Shown: piece after piece, positions 1 to 7,456 of the stretch | How positions within the stretch are numbered: the first letter of the stretch is position 1 | How the letters are laid out: every line of letters starts with the position of its first letter | IMG/VR virus record: IMGVR_UViG_3300038424_000095 | Coordinates: 1-60,648 of that record | From: a virus | Direction: 5' to 3' (one strand) | DNA: 60,648 nucleotides | Position numbers and translations under genes: made by a program | The notes under the pieces: model-generated | What the model saw: the letters and a program-made list of their open reading frames with translations, nothing else | Databases searched by the model: none | Told to the model about the DNA's origin: nothing

Positions 1-1
1 C

Positions 2-97
2 GGTTTTGACACTCTCTTGGGGAAGATAGAGGCATCGCCAAAGACGGACTGGTGTTATGACTACGAAAAAGTAAAGGCATATGGAGGTGCCCAATGA
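2..97 (+). CDS. C-terminal piece of zinc-ribbon protein (complete at 60121-60408)
   Basis: The last 31 codons and stop of the zinc-ribbon gene that is complete at the other end of the window. It is cut by the arbitrary opening point of the circular genome and is not a separate gene. Its stop overlaps the ATG at 94 as ATGA, so the next gene is translationally coupled. Confidence 0.85.
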   Translation, partial: GFDTLLGKIEASPKTDWCYDYEKVKAYGGAQ

Positions 98-324
98 ACC
101 TCAAAGCCGCCTACCTCTGCATCGACCGTGATTCTGTATGGGAGCCCCAAGGCCCCATCATCTCCTGCCCCCGCTGCACGTCCTCTATCTGCGTCCCTCT
201 GGCAGCGTGGGTGCCCACTCAGACGATGACCGACAAGGTATGCGTGAAGGTCGCCCAACCCGAGCCGCCGAAGAGGGGGAACAGGAGATTTATGCGGGCC
301 ATGAGAGAGCCGAGGGGGGTGTGA
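94..324 (+). CDS. Small zinc-ribbon protein, variant with one cysteine lost
   Basis: A 76-residue product. The second copy of this locus (60405) reads CIDC then CPRC, a four-cysteine zinc ribbon. Here codon 12 is CGT (Arg) instead of TGT, which breaks the first CxxC pair. This copy does read through a TGG codon that is TGA in the other copy, giving a C-terminal tail rich in basic residues. Its stop overlaps the next ATG (TGATG at 322-326). The segment around the second CxxC followed by PLAAW resembles short phage zinc-ribbon proteins that end in PL..W, so the TGG is probably ancestral. Function unknown; DNA or protein binding is a guess. Confidence 0.55.
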   Translation: MNLKAAYLCIDRDSVWEPQGPIISCPRCTSSICVPLAAWVPTQTMTDKVCVKVAQPEPPKRGNRRFMRAMREPRGV

Positions 325-512
325 TGTCGGATTTCAGCCCTGATGCCATAGCCCATTGCAGTGTTCACGGTCGCTTCTCAATCAACGATTCACCGGGGGG
401 ATGCCCGGACTGTCCGGAACCCGAGGAGGACTTTCTTTTGACGGATGAGGAGCTGGAGGCGTGCGAAGAGAGGGCAATCAAGGTCGTTGCACTCGAAATA
501 CTGGAGGCTTAA
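324..512 (+). CDS. Small acidic zinc-ribbon-like protein
   Basis: A 62-residue protein starting at the ATG that overlaps the upstream stop (TGATG). It has HCSVHG near residues 9-14 and CPDCPEPEE further on, so two cysteine/histidine pairs could hold a zinc ion. The rest is acidic and helical (TDEELEACEER). An upstream-extended frame from 138 exists but lacks a ribosome site and overlaps the previous gene. Unknown function; part of the rightward small-gene operon. Confidence 0.6.
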   Translation: MSDFSPDAIAHCSVHGRFSINDSPGGCPDCPEPEEDFLLTDEELEACEERAIKVVALEILEA

Positions 513-1091
513 ATGGAAGAAACCCCTTGTATCAAAATTCCTTTTGCAATAGGCAAAAAAATATGGTGGACGGGCAACGGCTACCGAACGGAAAACGTGG
601 TGTGCCCCGAGTGCGCCGGTTATAAGTATGTCACGGTCATACAGGGGAACGGTGAAACATACACTCTTGATTGCCGATGCTGCCAACTCGGTTATGATCA
701 TCCCTTGGGATGGATAGAAAGAACTATTCACGAACATGTCCCTACGCCTTTCATTCCTGGCAGAGTGGAAATTTCCGGCCAACATATCAGATATTCCGAG
801 TCTGGACCTAACGCGACCTGTTACTCATCAATAGACGCAGAGAACCTCTTTGAAACCGAAGAAGAGTGCGCCGTGGCCTGCGAGAAGGAAAACAAAAAAC
901 AGGCCGAATGGGAAGCCGAACGGGAAATAAAAAACCTTCAAGGACGGAGAAAGGACAATGCTTGGAGCGTTCACTATTGGGGAGGGATAGTCAAACGGTT
1001 AGAACGAGAACTTGAGGTTACAAAGGCCCGTCTTGATGCCTGTGGAGAACATAAAAAGAGAGGGAAAGCTAAGGAAATATTGGAGGGATAA
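513..1091 (+). CDS. Cysteine-containing hypothetical protein with C-terminal coiled coil
   Basis: A 192-residue protein starting 8 bases after a GGAGG site. Residues around 31-34 (CPEC) and 54-57 (CRCC) form a probable zinc site in a TNGY...CPECAGYKYV context like small zinc-ribbon domains. The C-terminal third is charged and helical (KKQAEWEAEREIKNLQ). It lies directly upstream of the recombination gene pair, and the junction to 1092 has GGAGGGATAA before the ATG. I do not recognise a named family. Confidence 0.65.
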   Translation: MEETPCIKIPFAIGKKIWWTGNGYRTENVVCPECAGYKYVTVIQGNGETYTLDCRCCQLGYDHPLGWIERTIHEHVPTPFIPGRVEISGQHIRYSESGPNATCYSSIDAENLFETEEECAVACEKENKKQAEWEAEREIKNLQGRRKDNAWSVHYWGGIVKRLERELEVTKARLDACGEHKKRGKAKEILEG

Positions 1092-2039
1092 ATGGAAGCA
1101 ATCGCAAAGCGTGAAGATGGCTATGGCATTGTGAATTTCGATGAAACAGCCATGTCTGTTTCGGCTGTTGTCAAACAAGTCCAGATCATTCAAAGCGTCA
1201 TGAAGGAAGTCATGAAGAAAGACGAACACTATGGAGTGATTCCCGGCACAGAGAAACCGTCTCTCCTGAAGCCTGGAGCTGAGAAGCTTGGGCTTACCTT
1301 TCGGCTTGCTCCTGAATATGACGTGACGGTTGTGAATCTTCCGAGGGATCACCGGGAATACCAGATCAGGTGTCGTCTCTATCACATCCCCACGGGTGCC
1401 ATGGTCGGTCAGGGGGTTGGTACGTGCTCCACGATGGAGAGCAAGTGGCGCTACCTCTCAGATTACGAATGGACCGGAAGGGCAGTACCGAAAGCCTATT
1501 GGGACAAAAGAGACATTGCCCTCTTGGGTGGTAAGGGTTTTGTAGCCAAGAAGAACGCAGAAAGTCAATGGGAGATTGCCAAGATCGCCGGTAAGGTCGA
1601 AAGGGACAACCCCGCCGATACCTATAACACCTGTGAGAAGATGGCGAAGAAGCGGGCTCACGTCGATGCCATCCTGACGGCAACTGCCGCCTCTGACATC
1701 TTCACTCAAGACCTTGAGGAGATAGTCGAGAACGAGGCCCATACAGACAGGTCCTCGAACGGTCAACAATCTTCAGCCAAGAAACAAAAAGAGGAAACAG
1801 AACCCCACCCCGCCTCAGAAGCACAACTCAAAAGAATAGGGATGCTCATGACGGACTGTGGTTACGACGACATTACTCGCCACGCTCATGCGTCTGAAAT
1901 AGCCGGTATACCGGCCACCATCACGAGTATGAAGGAATTGACGGTGACGCAGGCATCCAAGGTAATAGAGTGCCTTATCGCCGAAAAGAAAGAAATGACA
2001 GGAGGGACCACAAATGCCCACGATACCGTACAAAAATAG
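1092..2039 (+). CDS. Putative single-strand annealing/recombination protein
   Basis: A 315-residue protein with a strong GGAGGGATAA ribosome site. It carries the phage signature YGVIPGTEKPSLLKPGAEKL at residues 47-66 and a later KMAKKRAHVDAILTATAASD block followed by FTQD. Proteins of this type are usually annotated as hypothetical and occur beside phage exonucleases. Here the next gene is a PD-(D/E)XK nuclease that overlaps it by 26 bases. That pairing, as in Red/RecET systems, is the reason for proposing strand annealing. The acidic, Gln/Ser-rich stretch near residues 215-240 looks like a linker before a helical C-terminal domain. The functional call is inference; the gene itself is certain. 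Confidence 0.6.
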   Translation: MEAIAKREDGYGIVNFDETAMSVSAVVKQVQIIQSVMKEVMKKDEHYGVIPGTEKPSLLKPGAEKLGLTFRLAPEYDVTVVNLPRDHREYQIRCRLYHIPTGAMVGQGVGTCSTMESKWRYLSDYEWTGRAVPKAYWDKRDIALLGGKGFVAKKNAESQWEIAKIAGKVERDNPADTYNTCEKMAKKRAHVDAILTATAASDIFTQDLEEIVENEAHTDRSSNGQQSSAKKQKEETEPHPASEAQLKRIGMLMTDCGYDDITRHAHASEIAGIPATITSMKELTVTQASKVIECLIAEKKEMTGGTTNAHDTVQK

Positions 2040-2691
2040 TTTTGGCCAGAAGGTCAAAGGAACCACAACGATTGTCGGCAATAACTGCGCCTGGGGAGCC
2101 CGAGCTCTTCAATGGTGGTATCACTCCAAAGGGCTTCAGGGAATCGAATACAAAGACATCTTCAAAGAAACCGGGGCAGACGTAGGCACGTTGGCTCACA
2201 AGCTCATTACGGATTACTGGTTAAAACAGGTAATCCTTCCTGATCATGGAGACAAACTATACGAAGGGTTTAGCGAAGAACAGTTATCTCTTGCCCTTCA
2301 AGCCCTCGATTCTTTCACCAAATGGCAGAATAACATACGCTTTGAGCCCTATGCCATGGAAATCAACATGGTCTCCGAGAAATACCAGTACGGCCTCACC
2401 CCGGACATCATAGGTCGGTTTCCTGATGGTCTAGCACTTGTAGACCTAAAAACTGGAAACGGGATTTACGACAGTCACGTATTGCAGATGGCAGCTTACT
2501 TCCAGGGATGGCATGAGGTTCACCCCGACGAGCCTTTGACTGAGGGGATTCACGTTCTGAGAATCGGGAAGGAAAACGCCAACTTTACGCATCATTGGTG
2601 GCAATCCCTACCGCCCGAAGCGTGGGAAGCGTTCATGTTGTGCAAGAGACTCGATGAGATACATCCGGTGATTGAGGCGCTTATTAAATAG
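2014..2691 (+). CDS. PD-(D/E)XK nuclease, RecB/Cas4-like phage exonuclease
   Basis: A 225-residue protein whose ATG follows AGGAGGG and lies inside the end of the preceding gene. The nuclease core is visible: a GTLAH helix with H62, then D131 in the LTPDIIG strand, D144-L-K146 as the (D/E)xK pair, and Q158...Y162 (QMAAY) as the QxxxY motif of RecB-like nucleases. Length and order match stand-alone phage exonucleases that make 3' single strands for the partner annealing protein. Coupling to the 1092 gene supports a recombination pair for replication or end repair. Confident for the family, less so for the exact role. Confidence 0.8.
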   Translation: MPTIPYKNSFGQKVKGTTTIVGNNCAWGARALQWWYHSKGLQGIEYKDIFKETGADVGTLAHKLITDYWLKQVILPDHGDKLYEGFSEEQLSLALQALDSFTKWQNNIRFEPYAMEINMVSEKYQYGLTPDIIGRFPDGLALVDLKTGNGIYDSHVLQMAAYFQGWHEVHPDEPLTEGIHVLRIGKENANFTHHWWQSLPPEAWEAFMLCKRLDEIHPVIEALIK

Positions 2692-2693
2692 CC

Positions 2694-2717
2694 CCCTTAC
2701 CCCCATGGCCGTAAGGG
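2694..2717 (+). other. Intergenic hairpin after the exonuclease gene
   Basis: CCCTTAC at 2694-2700 pairs with GTAAGGG at 2711-2717 around a 10-base loop in the 60-base gap before 2752. There is no T run after it, so it is not a clear intrinsic terminator. It may protect the upstream message or be chance. Confidence 0.3.
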
Positions 2718-2751
2718 AAAGGCGCATAGCATAGAAGAGGGAGGGAGAAGG

Positions 2752-2949
2752 ATGAATATCCAAGGCGCTCATACCATAGAGACTCACGATTGGGGCATAG
2801 TCGTGAGGGCAAAGGAACCCGTCTACGATCTACTTTGCCGCGGATGTATCCCCATGGGCCATGAGTGGGAATGGCCTGAGACCGGAGGTTGCGGGCGCTG
2901 CCAGAAGTGTGGGGATGGACCGTGGCAGTTGCACAGGAGGAGAGTATGA
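2752..2949 (+). CDS. Small zinc-ribbon protein
   Basis: A 65-residue protein preceded by GAGGGAGGGAGAAGG. It has CRGC near residues 29-32 and CGRCQKC near 47-53, enough for a zinc ribbon, and ends in a basic HRRRV tail. Its TGA overlaps the next ATG (ATGA at 2946-2949). Function unknown. Confidence 0.65.
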   Translation: MNIQGAHTIETHDWGIVVRAKEPVYDLLCRGCIPMGHEWEWPETGGCGRCQKCGDGPWQLHRRRV

Positions 2950-3266
2950 GCCAAGAAAAGGAAGTGCGGGAGCGGCAAGCCCAAGTGCTGAGGGATTTTA
3001 TCTATGCTCCTACCAAGCACCCCGGCTGTGAATACATAGCCTTGGACACGATCCTCGCCCTTCTCCCTGACCGGGAGGAGGAGGTGAGGTTGAGAGGGGT
3101 ACTCAAGAAAGCTAAACTCCTACTCTTGTTACTTCGTCCTGAAGAGGGCTTGCTTAGTTGGGAAGTCACAAAAAGCCTTCTTGATGCCACGAGAAGCAAA
3201 ATCAACGCAACCCTATCTGCCATCGATCAGGCCCTTAACCCCGCCCCGGAGAGGAGGCCCAAATGA
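2946..3266 (+). CDS. Hypothetical helical protein
   Basis: A 106-residue protein beginning at the ATG that overlaps the previous stop. An earlier in-frame ATG at 2889 lies inside the previous gene and has no ribosome site. The sequence is charged and leucine-rich (ILALLPDREEEVRLRGVLKK, then KLLLLLLRPEEG) and probably forms a helical bundle. This charged ALLPDREEE type segment is common in phage early proteins of unknown role. It overlaps the next gene by ATGA. Confidence 0.65.
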   Translation: MSQEKEVRERQAQVLRDFIYAPTKHPGCEYIALDTILALLPDREEEVRLRGVLKKAKLLLLLLRPEEGLLSWEVTKSLLDATRSKINATLSAIDQALNPAPERRPK

Positions 3267-3742
3267 ACGATGCCACGAACCGACTGATCACGGAGGCGCA
3301 AGGGCTGTGCTGGCATGTTCCTGATCCTCACCATGCAGATGAGTGTCTGAAATGCCATTCAGCCTTTCAGCGTGATAACTATGAGCCGTACAACTGCTGC
3401 ATTGAGGCACGTCCCGACTACTCCCGCGACTGGTATCCCGTCCTCCTCTACCTCCGCGACGATAGCAAACACGGTCAAGAGGTCGAGGTGGGGTGTTGGG
3501 AATGCTCCAATGGGATGGTGCAGGAACCATACAATAAGGTTATGAAAGGGGCAATGTCTCCATACGTATGTCCCCTCTGCCACGGTAAGGGCCGCGTCAG
3601 GATTGGGGTGTTCACTTATGACGAGTTCAAAATCAAGCAATGGGGTGTTCACATAAACGGACTACCAGATCGCCTCATCGGCCCGCCCCTCGCCGACGCA
3701 GCAGCTGAATTTCTCAAGACTTTGATAAAGGAGACCAAATGA
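3263..3742 (+). CDS. Zinc-finger-rich hypothetical protein
   Basis: A 159-residue protein coupled to its upstream neighbour by ATGA. The N-terminal part has CWHVPDPHHADECLKCH, a possible His/Cys metal site. The middle has CWEC...CPLCHGKGRVR, which resembles half of a DnaJ-type zinc finger. The C-terminus (LADAAAEFLKTLIKE) is helical. Members like this are common in the early arm of phages, often described as class I holin-unrelated zinc proteins of unknown role. No catalytic motif seen. Confidence 0.65.
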   Translation: MNDATNRLITEAQGLCWHVPDPHHADECLKCHSAFQRDNYEPYNCCIEARPDYSRDWYPVLLYLRDDSKHGQEVEVGCWECSNGMVQEPYNKVMKGAMSPYVCPLCHGKGRVRIGVFTYDEFKIKQWGVHINGLPDRLIGPPLADAAAEFLKTLIKETK

Positions 3743-3771
3743 GAATAGACCTCACCAAAGGAGGATAGAGA

Positions 3772-3948
3772 ATGACCGCAGACGAGTTTCAATGGTTTTA
3801 TGAACGGTTGATGGAGAAACTGTCCTCCATTGAAAGCCTTCTCGAAAGGGCTCTTCAGCCTATTAGTTATGACGATGTTGCCCAGGGGACGCTGAAAGCC
3901 CTTATCGATCAAGGGATCATCGCCAAGAAGGAGGACACTAATGGATAG
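3772..3948 (+). CDS. 58-residue hypothetical protein
   Basis: ATG at 3772 follows AAAGGAGGATAGAG, a strong ribosome site. The product (MTADEFQWFYERLMEKLSS...) is helical and amphipathic with an acidic N-terminus and ends ...KKEDTNG. Its stop overlaps the ATG of the exported histidine-rich protein at 3941 by 8 bases. It is too short to be classified. Confidence 0.55.
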   Translation: MTADEFQWFYERLMEKLSSIESLLERALQPISYDDVAQGTLKALIDQGIIAKKEDTNG

Positions 3949-4306
3949 AATCCTCACATTAGCAATCTGCCTCATGCTCATCTCGACCCCCGCCCTCGCC
4001 TGTGGCCATGGTCACGGTCACGGAGGCCACGGGCATAGTCATGGTTACGGCCATCATGGCGGCCAGTGCGGCAAGCCGAGCGGGACCATTGCTCCCGTTA
4101 CGGGGATTCCCGTATCGGCCCCTGTCGCCCCTTCTCCTGTCGCCCCTGTGAGCCCCGCTGCGCCATCTTCACCTGCAGCTACGGCCCCTGCATCCCCCCC
4201 TGCTTCTGCCCCCTCCAGCGCCCCGGCAGCCGCGGCAAGTGCGCCTTCTCAGGGGGTGAGTCCGACTGGATCGTGGAATTGTCTCTACGAGAGGTGCGGG
4301 AAATGA
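3941..4306 (+). CDS. Exported histidine/glycine-rich protein
   Basis: A 121-residue protein with a Sec signal peptide (residues 1-20, hydrophobic core ILTLAICLMLIS, cleavage after PALA). The mature part opens with a CGHGHGHGGHGHSHGYGHH block that should bind metals such as zinc or nickel, followed by a long Pro/Ala/Ser/Val tract and a C-terminal NC...RC pair. The low-complexity tract suggests an extended periplasmic or surface linker. A 20-base element in the tract recurs at the end of the next gene. It overlaps the radical SAM gene by ATGA. A metal scavenging or buffering role is inference. Confidence 0.65.
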   Translation: MDRILTLAICLMLISTPALACGHGHGHGGHGHSHGYGHHGGQCGKPSGTIAPVTGIPVSAPVAPSPVAPVSPAAPSSPAATAPASPPASAPSSAPAAAASAPSQGVSPTGSWNCLYERCGK

Positions 4307-5157
4307 TACGGGTTTTCCCCCGTAGGACTAAATGGACCCCCACCGATGAGTCCGCTTTCGTGGGCGATCCTCCTATGTTTCGACCGACCGATAGATGTAT
4401 TCCGGTAAGGATATCTGTCACCTTTACGTGGGACATTCCCGAGGGAAACCGTTTGTGGCGGGCGTGGAGCAGCTTTTATGACGACGTGCAGATCGGTGGT
4501 CCTGCCTTCGGCGATCCTGGCGGGGAGTTCACCATTGGGAAGTTTATCAAGGAAGGGGCTACCTTCACGAGTAGGGGTTGTATCCGCTCGTGCCCCCATT
4601 GCTTCGTTCCTGAACGGGAAGGCAGGAGGATGCGGGAATATCCCATAAAGCAGGGTCATATCATCCAAGACAACAATCTTCTCGCCTGTACGGACCAGCA
4701 TATAAAGGCTGTCTTCGATATGCTCAGAAGCCAAAGAAAGGCCGCGATCTTCTCGGGAGGCCTCGACATCCGTCTATTAGAGCCTTGGCACCGGGAGCTT
4801 ATCGACTCAATTAGGGTGGATGAACTATGGTTTGCCTGCGACTCCGCTGCCATGCTGAAACCGTTGGAGCGGGCGGCCTCCATCCTTGATGGCATCCCTC
4901 AGAGGAAGCGCCGTTGTTACGTGATGATCGGATATGGAGACGAGACGGTCATTCAGGCTCAGAAGAGGGTAGAGGCCGTCTATGCAATGGGTTTTGATCC
5001 ATTCTCACAGCTTTATCGAGGAGAAGGAGAAAAAGAATACATGCAAGACTGGAAAGACTTGAATAGAAAGTGGAGCAGACCAGCAGCATATAAAGCAGCA
5101 AGTGCCCCTTCTCAGGGTCATGGGGGGAATTGCCCGGATATTAGGTGGTGTCGGTGA
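4303..5157 (+). CDS. Radical SAM enzyme of phage type
   Basis: A 284-residue protein; the start is the ATG overlapping the previous stop, and an upstream extension lies inside that gene. GCIRSCPHC at residues 92-100 supplies the CxxxCxxC cluster ligands (C93, C97, C100) of radical S-adenosylmethionine enzymes. The preceding DDVQIGGPAFGDPGGEF segment resembles the tail of a cobalamin-binding-like domain seen in related Fe-S oxidoreductases. Downstream ...FSGGLDIRLL and ...ELWFACD fit the barrel strands. It is shorter than bacterial methylthiotransferases. Substrate unknown; modification of DNA, tRNA or a peptide are all possible. The last 18 residues repeat the SAPSQG motif of the upstream protein. 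Confidence 0.82.
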   Translation: MIRVFPRRTKWTPTDESAFVGDPPMFRPTDRCIPVRISVTFTWDIPEGNRLWRAWSSFYDDVQIGGPAFGDPGGEFTIGKFIKEGATFTSRGCIRSCPHCFVPEREGRRMREYPIKQGHIIQDNNLLACTDQHIKAVFDMLRSQRKAAIFSGGLDIRLLEPWHRELIDSIRVDELWFACDSAAMLKPLERAASILDGIPQRKRRCYVMIGYGDETVIQAQKRVEAVYAMGFDPFSQLYRGEGEKEYMQDWKDLNRKWSRPAAYKAASAPSQGHGGNCPDIRWCR

Positions 5158-5252
5158 TGACGCCCTGGTACTATTGGATGCTTCAACGTAGCTCTTGGTG
5201 GATTGAGCATGAGTCTTATCAAGGAGAAGTGTATCTCATAACGACTGCTTAA
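5157..5252 (+). CDS. 31-residue aromatic-rich peptide
   Basis: The ATG overlaps the radical SAM stop (TGATG). The product, MTPWYYWMLQRSSWW... ending ...YLITTA, is rich in Trp and Tyr. The coupling and the tight spacing make translation plausible, but the length gives little statistical support. Confidence 0.4.
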   Translation: MTPWYYWMLQRSSWWIEHESYQGEVYLITTA

Positions 5253-5268
5253 TTGGGGAGATGGGTAA

Positions 5269-5478
5269 ATGACAAAATATCATTTGCTAAGAGAAGCCAG
5301 AAAGCTGATTGACATACTTGATACATGGGGAAATGTTCTTGTCCCGACGATACCAGGACAAACCGAAACCTGCGCCCACGACCGGCTTATGTGGATTCTG
5401 AGTCAGTTGAGAGACGATTATGGGGTAACTACGCAAGAGGATTTACAAATGGGCATCGCTTCTCTTTCTGAGGCATAA
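5269..5478 (+). CDS. 69-residue hypothetical protein
   Basis: The ATG follows GGGGAGATGGGTAA. The product is helical (REARKLIDILDTWGN, then DRLMWILSQLRDDYG) and acidic, without recognisable motifs. It is the last gene before the integrase and could be a small regulator of it, but nothing in the sequence shows that. Confidence 0.55.
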   Translation: MTKYHLLREARKLIDILDTWGNVLVPTIPGQTETCAHDRLMWILSQLRDDYGVTTQEDLQMGIASLSEA

Positions 5479-5547
5479 CCCTTGACGATGCAGGTTGAAC
5501 AGTTTTACGATAGCTCCATACTCAATTCAGAGAATGGAGGCTATTCA

Positions 5548-6699
5548 ATGGCCGGAAGTATAAGATGTGTCGGCTGTCACTCCGGTATCGATGAGCGGTC
5601 CAATGGGATATGCCCGAAGTGCAAAAAAGCTAAGGGGTATGCCATTAATTTCTACTACGAAGGCCGACACCATCGAATCAGGCTCGGGTTGAATTGGACC
5701 GCAACCCGGGTGAAGCTTCGTTCCCTGCGTGCGTCGATAGATGAGGGGCGCTTTGATCCCGTTGAGTGGGGCCTTGTCGATCAGAGCCCGAACAGCCTGG
5801 GGCTTCGGCTGTCCGAGTGGTTTGATGAGGTCAAGGATGACACCGCCCTCACCGAAGGGACAAAGACTATGTACGCCACTCAGGTACGGCGCATACTCGG
5901 GAGCCCGCAAGCTACCGTGAATCTTCTTCGCCTGGACATCGAAGACTTCAGGGCGATGTTCAAAGCAATGCCCCTGAGAAACAGCACGAAGCAAACCACG
6001 AAAAAGGCGCTCAGAACGTTTTTAACATGGGCAAGGGGTAAAAGGTACATCCTCTACATCCCAGCTCTCCCACGGATAAGCAGCGACGATGCCAAGGCCA
6101 AATACATCCTCACGATGGAGCAACAACAAGCCGCGCTTGAACGCTTGCCGGAAGGACGAAGAGGATTGTACCAGCTCATGATGAACATTGGCGCGAGAGT
6201 TAGTGAGGTTCTGACGCTCCAGGTGTCCGACGTGAACTTTGCCCGAAAGGTGGTCATCCTTCAGAGAACGTGGAGTGGTGACACGATCAGGGAAACCACG
6301 AAGACCGGGAAACGTAGAACGCTGCCCCTGACTGATACCGCTTTGGAGATCCTCGCAGAAGCAATAGGGGACAAGATCGGGAACGCCTATATCTGGTCGA
6401 AGACTGACGGCACCCCTTACATAAGACAGGAGATTTACACCGAATGGATGAACAAGTCGGGCCTCGATGTCCCTCTGAAGGATGCGACAAGAAGGACGTT
6501 CGCTACACGACTGAGAAACGAGGGTACGCCCCTTGAGATCATCCAGGCTTTACTCGGGCACAAGAGCGTTAGGATGACGGAGAGATACCTTGACGATGAC
6601 GTGGAATGGGTGAGAACGGCGTTGAAGAAAGCCGATATAGTGAATATGGTACGAGCTCGTAACGAGGCAAACGCTAAGGATTCAGAGGAAGATGTCTAA
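5548..6699 (+). CDS. int: Tyrosine-recombinase integrase with N-terminal zinc ribbon
   Basis: A 383-residue protein; the start is the ATG after AATGGAGGCTATTCA, in preference to 5482. Residues 7-25 (C7xxC10...C22xxC25) form a zinc ribbon, followed by an HHRIRLGL strand region that may bind arm-type DNA. A SAM-like core-binding domain covers about residues 85-165. The catalytic domain shows R217 (GARVSEV), K255 (GKRRTLP), R315 (TRRTFATRL), H338 (LLGHKS) and Y347 (ERYLDDD). The usual His of HxxR is Asp312 here, a tolerated variation in some members. It integrates and, with a partner, excises the prophage. The zinc-ribbon domain recurs in the HNH gene at 6841. Confidence 0.92.
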   Translation: MAGSIRCVGCHSGIDERSNGICPKCKKAKGYAINFYYEGRHHRIRLGLNWTATRVKLRSLRASIDEGRFDPVEWGLVDQSPNSLGLRLSEWFDEVKDDTALTEGTKTMYATQVRRILGSPQATVNLLRLDIEDFRAMFKAMPLRNSTKQTTKKALRTFLTWARGKRYILYIPALPRISSDDAKAKYILTMEQQQAALERLPEGRRGLYQLMMNIGARVSEVLTLQVSDVNFARKVVILQRTWSGDTIRETTKTGKRRTLPLTDTALEILAEAIGDKIGNAYIWSKTDGTPYIRQEIYTEWMNKSGLDVPLKDATRRTFATRLRNEGTPLEIIQALLGHKSVRMTERYLDDDVEWVRTALKKADIVNMVRARNEANAKDSEEDV

Positions 6700-6733
6700 A
6701 AACTACCTGCTTTCATTGTTAAATGTAATGCGC

Positions 6734-6825
6734 TCCGTACTGAAATACAATAATAAACCATCTGAACCTACTAAAAACGCCTTTTTACGGGCTACCACAT
6801 CCGTACCGAGGTCGTACCGAAGTAC
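6734..6825. repeat. Direct repeats in integrase-adjacent noncoding region
   Basis: The 141-base gap after the integrase contains TCCGTACTGA (6734-6743), TCCGTACCGA (6800-6809) and GTCGTACCGA (6811-6820). Short direct repeats beside an integrase gene are typical of arm-type binding sites, and attP often lies in such a gap. No host sequence is available to define the core. No other gene-like signal is seen in this gap. Confidence 0.4.
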
Positions 6826-6840
6826 ACAGGAGGATATAGC

Positions 6841-7392
6841 GTGGATCTAGGAACGATTCGATGCGCAGGGTGCCATACCGCACTTCTTAGCCCTATTTGC
6901 CCTAAATGCGGCAAGGAAAAAAACTGCTACATCAATTTATATTGGACGAGGTCGGAAGGTGGCGACAGCCATCATCACAGAATTCGGCTTGGCCTTCCTT
7001 TCGATGAAACAAAGAAGGCACTTGAAAGATTGCGCAGCGAACTCAAGTCTAACCTTCTTAACCCATTTGAATGGGGCCTGCAAGGCTCACTGAAGGGCAC
7101 TGTCGTGGCTCTGAGTCCCAAGCGACAACGTTTATGGGTGAAACTCATCAGAGAAGACGGCACAGCAGTCCAGATGCCCCGCGCCCATTACAACTGGCTT
7201 CAAGCAAACCCTTTTTTCAAAGACATTCCGAAAGGTTACACTATCCACCACCTTGACCTGGACGAGACCAACGACGACCCTACTAACCTCGTCTTGTTCT
7301 ACGGAAAGTATCACACGGCCTATCATTATAAAACCAAGCGACTTATGGATGTCAGACGACTTGAGGTTTTCATCCCGGAGAATGTTCTATGA
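6841..7392 (+). CDS. HNH endonuclease with integrase-like N-terminal domain
   Basis: A 183-residue protein starting at a GTG preceded by AGGAGGATATAGC. Residues 1-75 align with the integrase N-terminus: IRC.GCH, ICPKC, then HHRIRLGL and a closing EWGL. The C-terminal half has PKGYTIHHLDLDETNDDPTNL and a following histidine, the His-Asn-His type ββα-metal fold of homing endonucleases. A domain shared with the neighbouring integrase suggests a fusion that captured the integrase DNA-binding module, so that the nuclease may target the integrase or attachment region. Free-standing homing or nicking activity is inferred from family. Confidence 0.75.
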   Translation: MDLGTIRCAGCHTALLSPICPKCGKEKNCYINLYWTRSEGGDSHHHRIRLGLPFDETKKALERLRSELKSNLLNPFEWGLQGSLKGTVVALSPKRQRLWVKLIREDGTAVQMPRAHYNWLQANPFFKDIPKGYTIHHLDLDETNDDPTNLVLFYGKYHTAYHYKTKRLMDVRRLEVFIPENVL

Positions 7393-7456
7393 GGAAAGCG
7401 CAAAGACTGCCCCTCTCGCTATCTGTCTCGCTGCCCTTAAGGCATTAGAAAAGTGA
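7382..7456 (+). CDS. 24-residue peptide, possible remnant
   Basis: ATG inside the end of the HNH gene gives MFYEESAKTAPLAICLAALKALEK. The PLAIC.AALKA ending is the usual C-terminus of a small phage protein family normally two or more times longer. It may be the surviving tail of a gene broken by arrival of the HNH gene. There is no strong ribosome site. Confidence 0.3.
   Translation: MFYEESAKTAPLAICLAALKALEK

Larger units (their letters stand above)
1..337. repeat. Left copy of terminal redundancy
   Basis: These 337 bases recur at 60312-60648 with two differences: C at 127 against T at 60438, and G at 210 against A at 60521. The overlap shows that the contig closes into a circle, as expected for a circularly permuted, headful-packaged or circular phage genome. 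The mismatches suggest mixed strains or an assembly or read error rather than an exact terminal repeat. Confidence 0.9.
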
